Part shown: positions 16,250-20,806 of the stretch, piece by piece
Numbering within the stretch: position 1 is the first letter of the stretch
How the letters are laid out: every line of letters begins with the position of its first letter
Assembly: GCA_964626385.1 (NCBI GenBank)
Contig: CAZVEO010000041.1
Location: forward strand, 1 to 20,806
Length of the DNA: 20,806 bases
Source of the DNA: Scybalousia_A sp964626385
Lineage (GTDB): Bacteria > Bacteroidota > Bacteroidia > Bacteroidales > P3
Reading direction: 5' to 3'
Notes under the pieces: generated by a model
The model's input: the letters and a program-made list of their open reading frames with translations, nothing else
What the model was told of the DNA's origin: nothing
The model's database searches: none
Translations under genes and position numbers: made by a program

Positions 16250-17158
16250 TTAGCGTTGTACATTGGTTATAAATATCTCATTCATTGTAGGCAATATTTC
16301 TCTATAAGAAAGTATATCCATTTGTCCCAATATTGCAGAAAGTACATTAGCATTTTCTCCCTCAGGTATTCTTAACACTGAGGTACAAAGTCCCTTCTCA
16401 TCTGTTTGTTTAGAGACCAAAACAACATCATTTGGCAACAAATTCTCTATATCGGACTGAGAGGTTATAAGTTCATATTCTCCTTTTTTGAAATTTTGTT
16501 TTATTTCGTCTACTTTGCCTTCCAATATATTTTTAGACGAATTGATAAGTACTATACTGTCGCATATTTCTTCAACCGACTCCATATTATGAGTAGAGAA
16601 AATAACAGTTGCTCCTTGTTTTTTTAAGTTAAGAATTTCTCTTTTTAACAAATTAGCATTCAAAGGGTCAAAGCCACTAAAAGGCTCGTCAAAAATCAAA
16701 AGTTTAGGCTCGTGTATGATAGTGGTAATAAACTGCACTTTTTGTTGCATACCTTTGGACAATTCCTCTACTTTTTTGTTCCACCAATCTTTTATATCAA
16801 ACTTTTCAAACCAATAATCCATACGTTGTTTGGCTTGAGTGCCTTTCAAACCTTTTAATTCAGCAAGATACAAAACTACCTCTGAAACCTTCATTTTTTT
16901 ATACAATCCTCTTTCCTCCGGCAAATAACCTACTAAGGAAATATGTTTTTCAGACAGTTTTTCATCATAGAAAAATATTTCGCCACTATCAGGCATGGTT
17001 ATTTGGTTTATCATACGTATAAGTGTAGTTTTACCAGCACCGTTTGGTCCCAAAAGTCCAAATACTTCCCCCTCTGGTACAGAAAAAGTAACCTCATCTA
17101 TCGCTCTTTTCTTTGCATATGATTTAGTTACATTTTTTATTTCCAAAATATTAGTCAT
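16250..17158 (-). CDS. ABC transporter ATP-binding protein (NatA-like)
   Basis: Cytosolic ATPase that powers the adjacent ABC-2 permease, 302 residues. Motifs: Walker A GPNGAGKTT (37-45), Q-loop region GYLPEERGLY (77-86; E/R in place of Q, usual in this subfamily), signature LSKGMQQ (133-139), Walker B LLIFDEP (153-159) followed by a D-loop SGFDP, and switch histidine STHNM (H190). The ~75 residues after the nucleotide-binding domain form the short C-terminal extension common in NatA-type proteins. It starts 21 bp after the small membrane protein gene and probably shares its transcript. Confidence 0.94.
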   Translation of the reverse strand: MTNILEIKNVTKSYAKKRAIDEVTFSVPEGEVFGLLGPNGAGKTTLIRMINQITMPDSGEIFFYDEKLSEKHISLVGYLPEERGLYKKMKVSEVVLYLAELKGLKGTQAKQRMDYWFEKFDIKDWWNKKVEELSKGMQQKVQFITTIIHEPKLLIFDEPFSGFDPLNANLLKREILNLKKQGATVIFSTHNMESVEEICDSIVLINSSKNILEGKVDEIKQNFKKGEYELITSQSDIENLLPNDVVLVSKQTDEKGLCTSVLRIPEGENANVLSAILGQMDILSYREILPTMNEIFITNVQR

Positions 17159-17179
17159 TTTTTTTAAGTATTTTTTTTA

Positions 17180-17458
17180 TTACAAACTCCCTACCCTATT
17201 TTTCTTTGATGAGATAAAAATTGTTTTCAATTTCTTTACACCATTTGCACCTATTATTGTGATACCCGTATATTGTAATGTTTTTGCCATTCCAAAACAC
17301 ACCACCCACAAAACACCTTTCACCCTTATATCTATGGGCAGAGCCATTTGAAGAAAAGAAAAAATATAAAAAGGAATACACATCAAGAGAATCACAACTC
17401 CCGTACGAAAAGAAAGTCGTTTAAGAAAAGATTTTATTTTTAGTAATAACTGCTTCAT
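17180..17458 (-). CDS. Small membrane protein of unknown function
   Basis: Ninety-two residues: a basic amphipathic N-terminus (MKQLLLKIKSFLKRLSFRTG), two hydrophobic segments (~18-39 and ~47-70, the second containing GVLWVVCFGMAKT), a glycine-containing turn and a basic tail. The layout resembles small Bacteroidota membrane proteins and the 'transporter suffix' type domain, from memory only. Its place 21 bp before the ABC ATPase suggests an accessory to the transporter. Base composition and the membrane pattern favour a real gene over a chance frame. Function unknown. Confidence 0.65.
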   Translation of the reverse strand: MKQLLLKIKSFLKRLSFRTGVVILLMCIPFYIFSFLQMALPIDIRVKGVLWVVCFGMAKTLQYTGITIIGANGVKKLKTIFISSKKNRVGSL

Positions 17459-17506
17459 TCAAACAAAAATCTGCATATTCCTCTACTATTATAATTTAGC
17501 TATACC

Positions 17507-17554
17507 AAAACTTGCGGGCTAACCATAACCAATTAAGGTATAATTATCCCGCAA
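17507..17554 (-). terminator. Inverted repeat behind etfA, probable terminator or structured 3' end
   Basis: On the - strand TTGCGGG (17554-17548) and CCCGCAA (17518-17512) form a perfect 7-bp, G/C-rich stem around a 29-nt loop, which itself contains short complementary pieces (ACC/GGT). It is followed by GTTTTGG in the direction of etfA. It lies 19 bp after the etfA stop, so termination of the acd-etfB-etfA unit is the simplest reading; the long loop is unusual. Confidence 0.5.
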
Positions 17555-17572
17555 ATTTTAAAACACCATGTA

Positions 17573-18574
17573 TTATTTGCTTTCTTGTTTTATTCTCTCT
17601 GTTAGCATAGGAACGATTTTGTGCAAATCACCCACTATACCAAGGTCGGCTAATTGCATTATAGGAGCGTATTTATCTTTGTTTATAGCAACTATAAATT
17701 CACTTGACTCCATACCTGCAACATGTTGAATAGCACCAGATATACCACAAGCCAAATAAAGATTTGGTCTAACTGTTTTTCCTGTTTGTCCTACCTGACG
17801 CTCATGGTCTATGACACCAGCATCAACCATTGCTCTTGAAGAAGAAACCTCTCCTTTCAAAACCTCTGCCAAAGCCTCTAATTTCTTAAATCCTTCTTTG
17901 TTGCCAACACCTCTACCGCCAGAAACCAAAACCTTAGCTTCAGTAATGTCTATATTAGCCTCTTTCTTTACAGTTTCAAGAACTTTTACCTTGAATTTAT
18001 CTTTATTGAAAGAAACTTTATAATCTACTACTTCACCCTTGCGATTAGTATCCTTTGCCATGCGCTGCATAACTCCAGGACGTACAGTACTCATTTGAGG
18101 TCTGTGATTAGGACAAACAATAGTTGCCATCAGGTTACCACCAAAAGCAGGACGTGTTGACCACAATTCTTTGTCCGCCTCATTTATTTCCAATTTTGTA
18201 CAATCGGCGGTAAGACCTGTGTTTACTCTTGCTGAAACTCTTGGACCCAAATCTCTTCCTATTGTTGTAGAACCTATCAAAACTATTGAAGGCTTATACT
18301 CATTTATCATTTGAGTAATGGCTTGAGTATAAGGCTCAGTTGTATAAACTGCCAAAGACTCATCCTCAGCCAAAAGCACTTTGTCGGCTCCAAAAGAAAT
18401 CAATTCTTGTGCTTGATTTTTTATATTGTGTCCAAGAAATAAAGCATAAACTTCTTGTCCCAAATCATTTGCCAACTCTCTTGCCTTACCCAAAAGTTCC
18501 AAACCTACATTTTGTATTTTGCCCTCTCTTTGCTCAACAAATACAAAAATATTTTTATATTCTTCTTTATTCAT
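17573..18574 (-). CDS. etfA: Electron transfer flavoprotein, alpha subunit
   Basis: FAD-binding subunit of the ETF heterodimer that shuttles electrons between acyl-CoA dehydrogenase and other redox partners. I chose the ATG at 18574 (333 residues, MNKEEYKNIFVFVEQREGKI); a longer in-frame start at 18643 would overlap etfB and add an atypical leader. The N-terminal domain matches the family. FAD contacts are seen in GGRGVG (219-224), SSSRAMVDAG (244-253), QVGQTGKTVRP (260-270), the signature region LYLACGISGAIQH (272-284) and NKDKYAPIMQLADLGIVGDL (298-317). It follows etfB by 34 bp with no promoter between. Confidence 0.96.
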   Translation of the reverse strand: MNKEEYKNIFVFVEQREGKIQNVGLELLGKARELANDLGQEVYALFLGHNIKNQAQELISFGADKVLLAEDESLAVYTTEPYTQAITQMINEYKPSIVLIGSTTIGRDLGPRVSARVNTGLTADCTKLEINEADKELWSTRPAFGGNLMATIVCPNHRPQMSTVRPGVMQRMAKDTNRKGEVVDYKVSFNKDKFKVKVLETVKKEANIDITEAKVLVSGGRGVGNKEGFKKLEALAEVLKGEVSSSRAMVDAGVIDHERQVGQTGKTVRPNLYLACGISGAIQHVAGMESSEFIVAINKDKYAPIMQLADLGIVGDLHKIVPMLTERIKQESK

Positions 18575-18608
18575 TTTTAGTCTGTTTTTATAAGTTTTAA
18601 GAGAAACA

Positions 18609-19391
18609 CTAAATAATATGTTTTTCTTTAAGTTTATTAACAATTATATTTACCGCTTCCTCTGCTTCTACATCAAATACTTCACCTTGTCCCTTTACTG
18701 CTTTTGCAAAAGATTTCTTCACATTTGTAGGAGAACCTTTTTTACCAAGTTTTTCTTCTTCTACTTTAATATTGTCCACTGTCCAAGTTTCTATCTCTTT
18801 GTCAAAGCATTCAACTATACCATTTACGCTCATATAACGAGGCTTGTAAGAAGAGGCTAAAACACTTACCAAGCAAGGCATATCCACTTGTACCATTTGA
18901 TAACCGTCTTCCAATTGTTTTTTGATTGTAAGAGTTTTTTTGCCGTCAAATTTACAATCCTCCAAATAAGTTACTTGTGGAATATCCAGATGTTCTGCAA
19001 GCTCTGGTCCAACCTGTGCCGTATCACCGTCAATAGCCTGACGACCCGTTATTACCAAATCATACCCCAACTCTCTCAAAGCGCCACTCAAAGCATATGA
19101 AGTAGCTAAAGTATCTGCTCCTCCAAGCCTGCGGTCTGTCAAAAGTATTGCTCTATCTGCTCCCATAGCAAGCGATTCTCTTAAAATGGCTTCAGCTTGA
19201 GGCAAACCCATTGTTATTACTGTTACTTTTGCTCCAAATTCATCTTTCATTCTCAAAGCAAGTTCCAAACCTCCCTTATCATCAGGGTTCATAATAGACG
19301 GAACTCCTTCTCTTATCAATGTACCGGTCTTTGGATCTATCTTAACTTCTGTAGTATCTGGTACTTGTTTTATACAAACTACTATATTCAT
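18609..19391 (-). CDS. etfB: Electron transfer flavoprotein, beta subunit
   Basis: Partner of the ETF alpha subunit, 260 residues. Features: N-terminal VVCIKQVPDTTEVKID, IMNPDDKGGLELALR (33-47), DRRLGGADTLATSYALS (86-102) and the nucleotide-binding TGRQAIDGDTAQVGPE (115-130). These are close, as I recall the families, to clostridial Bcd-linked EtfB proteins, where the beta subunit carries a second FAD and the ETF bifurcates electrons; in classical ETFs AMP occupies that site. Bifurcation here is inference. The gene lies 84 bp after the acyl-CoA dehydrogenase and 34 bp before etfA. Confidence 0.96.
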   Translation of the reverse strand: MNIVVCIKQVPDTTEVKIDPKTGTLIREGVPSIMNPDDKGGLELALRMKDEFGAKVTVITMGLPQAEAILRESLAMGADRAILLTDRRLGGADTLATSYALSGALRELGYDLVITGRQAIDGDTAQVGPELAEHLDIPQVTYLEDCKFDGKKTLTIKKQLEDGYQMVQVDMPCLVSVLASSYKPRYMSVNGIVECFDKEIETWTVDNIKVEEEKLGKKGSPTNVKKSFAKAVKGQGEVFDVEAEEAVNIIVNKLKEKHII

Positions 19392-19475
19392 TGATTTATC
19401 TATTTTCTTTTTCTTATTAAAACTTATCTAAAATACCAATTTTAGAAAAAACTATATTTAAAAAAAATATGTATA

Positions 19476-20615
19476 TTATTTCAACAAACTTGCTGCAATA
19501 ACCATACGTTGAACCTCACTCGTTCCCTCATAAATTTCAGTGATTTTGGCATCACGGAACATTCTTTCAACGGGATATTCTCTTGTATAGCCATAACCAC
19601 CATGGAATTGTATGGCCTTTGTTGTCATCTCCATAGCAACCTCAGCAGCATACAATTTTGCCATAGCAGCGTCTTTACTATGAGGCAACCCTTTATCTAT
19701 TCTCTCAGCCGCACTTCTAACCAACAAACGTGCTGCATTGATTTTTGTTTCCAAATTAGCAAGTTGGAATTGTGTATTTTGGAATTGTGCTATTGTTTTA
19801 CCAAATTGTTTTCTTTCCTTTGTATATTTAACTGTTTCGTCCATAGCACCTTGAGCAATACCTAAGGCTTGAGAGGCTATACCCAAACGACCTCCGTCCA
19901 AGGTCATCATAGCAATTTTAAAGCCCTTACCCTCTTTGCCAAGCATATTTTCTTTTGGCACTTCACAGTTTTCAAATATAAGTTCGCAAGTGGCCGAACC
20001 TCTTATACCCAATTTCTTTTCCTTTTTACCTATGGAAAAGCCTTTGAAATCTCTTTCTACTATAAAAGCAGAAATACCCTTTGTACCAAGGCTTTTATCT
20101 GTCATCGCAAAAACAACATAAACATTAGCGTATGAAGCATTTGTAATAAATATCTTGCTACCGTTAAGTATCCATTTATCACCTGCATCCACAGCGGTTG
20201 TTTGTTGCATAGCAGCATCTGTTCCAGCATTAGGCTCAGTAAGACCAAATGCCCCAATCCATTCTCCCGAAGCAAGTTTTGGCAAATACCTATTCTTTTG
20301 TTCCTCTGTACCAAACATAAGTATAGGCTCAGCACACAAAGAAGTATGAGCAGAAACCACAACTCCCGTTGTAGCACACACTCTACTCAATTCCTCAACA
20401 GCCATAGAATACATTTGAGTACTACCTCCCTGACCACCATATTGTTTTGGAATAGGAATACCCATAATACCTATTTTTGCCATTTTTTCCACTGTTTCCA
20501 TTGGAAATCTTTCCTGCTCATCAACTTCGGCAGCCAATGGTTTAACCTCATTTTCTGCAAATTCTCTTATCATTTGCAGGAATAAATTTTCTTGTTTTGT
20601 CAGACTGAAATCCAT
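19476..20615 (-). CDS. Acyl-CoA dehydrogenase, short-chain (butyryl-CoA dehydrogenase-like)
   Basis: FAD enzyme interconverting acyl-CoA and trans-2-enoyl-CoA, 379 residues, the standard length. Seen in order: N-terminal helical domain; FGLTEPNAGTD (123-133), contacting flavin and substrate; WILNGSKIFITNA (148-160); KERKQFGKTIAQFQ (266-279), a family signature; QFHGGYGY (336-343); and IYEGTSEVQR (361-370), with catalytic base E363 where short-chain and Bcd-type enzymes keep it. The order acd-etfB-etfA equals the clostridial bcd-etfBA module, favouring crotonyl-CoA reduction in butyrate formation, although branched or short-chain acyl-CoA oxidation cannot be excluded. Crotonase and hydroxyacyl-CoA dehydrogenase genes are not in the window. 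Confidence 0.94.
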   Translation of the reverse strand: MDFSLTKQENLFLQMIREFAENEVKPLAAEVDEQERFPMETVEKMAKIGIMGIPIPKQYGGQGGSTQMYSMAVEELSRVCATTGVVVSAHTSLCAEPILMFGTEEQKNRYLPKLASGEWIGAFGLTEPNAGTDAAMQQTTAVDAGDKWILNGSKIFITNASYANVYVVFAMTDKSLGTKGISAFIVERDFKGFSIGKKEKKLGIRGSATCELIFENCEVPKENMLGKEGKGFKIAMMTLDGGRLGIASQALGIAQGAMDETVKYTKERKQFGKTIAQFQNTQFQLANLETKINAARLLVRSAAERIDKGLPHSKDAAMAKLYAAEVAMEMTTKAIQFHGGYGYTREYPVERMFRDAKITEIYEGTSEVQRMVIAASLLK

Positions 20616-20667
20616 ATTTATTATAATTGTATATTTATTTTTGTATTAAAGTTTGTTTAATAGACTG

Positions 20668-20675
20668 CAAAGATA
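20668..20675 (-). promoter_or_regulatory. Candidate promoter of acd-etfB-etfA, -7 box
   Basis: On the - strand TATCTTTG, followed by CA, is an exact TAnnTTTG match 52 bp before the acyl-CoA dehydrogenase start codon. A TTTG exists further upstream but 29 nt away, too far for a standard -33. No other -7-like box is seen before etfB or etfA, supporting one transcript for the three genes. Confidence 0.55.
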
Positions 20676-20806
20676 TAAAATTTATTGATAATAATATAGA
20701 AAAACAAAAATATTCTTTTTCATATAAATATGCGTAAGTCATAGAAAAAGCAAAAAAAATTTTTTCAGGAAATCGCGTAAATACCTATTTAAAAGCAAAA
20801 AATAAG

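Noticed and set aside
17318..17344. A stretch resembling the 32-bp repeat (CTATGGGCAGAGCC)
   Set aside because: Only about ten bases match, no ACA-loop hairpin or TTTATAA is present, and it falls inside the small membrane protein gene with sensible codons, so it is probably chance.
18575..18643. Longer N-terminus for etfA
   Set aside because: It would overlap etfB by 35 bp and add a 23-residue leader unlike the family, whereas the ATG at 18574 gives a normal EtfA start.

Overview
The window reads as chromosomal DNA from an AT-rich member of the Bacteroidota, most likely order Bacteroidales. Three signs support this. A large secreted peptidase ends in a type IX secretion (T9SS) type A sorting domain. 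Several upstream regions carry the Bacteroidota -7 promoter box TAnnTTTG, once with a well-spaced -33 TTTG. Start codons generally lack Shine-Dalgarno sequences. Gene families are Bacteroidales-typical throughout; species cannot be named from the sequence alone.

Layout. The left 4.2 kb is on the + strand: the 3' part of an N6-adenine DNA methyltransferase (open at the left edge), shikimate kinase (aroK) 6 bp later, a 414-bp gene-free AT-rich stretch with a run of 15 C, then dnaA. From 4.55 kb to the right edge all genes are on the - strand, so dnaA and the next gene converge on a 317-bp spacer holding an array of hairpin repeats. In order of transcription on the - strand the units are: (1) acyl-CoA dehydrogenase, etfB, etfA; (2) a small membrane protein, an ABC ATPase and an ABC-2 permease; (3) a giant M6-type metallopeptidase, nadC, a YihY/BrkB membrane protein and an M16 zinc peptidase, which are overlapping or almost touching and follow a strong -33/-7 promoter; (4) a solitary HelD-like SF1 helicase with an N-terminal membrane segment, an internal nuclease-like insert and a C-terminal helix-turn-helix.

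How the parts work together. Unit 1 is a complete electron route from short-chain acyl-CoA oxidation/enoyl-CoA reduction through an ETF, in the same bcd-etfB-etfA order as butyrate-forming clostridia. Unit 2 is a NatAB-like exporter. Unit 3 joins secreted and cell-bound proteolysis with NAD synthesis, a grouping with no obvious functional logic.

The most unusual signal is a 32-bp repeat found twice, just behind the stop codon of dnaA (+) and across the stop codon of the M16 gene (-), in the sense orientation both times. Each unit is a 6-bp stem with an ACA loop, then TTTATAA, then a GGC-NNN-GCC mini-hairpin. Stem bases differ between units but change in pairs, so the fold rather than the sequence is preserved. 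These look like tandem intrinsic terminators or a small 3'-end element. No CRISPR, tRNA, rRNA, transposase or recognisable prophage was found.
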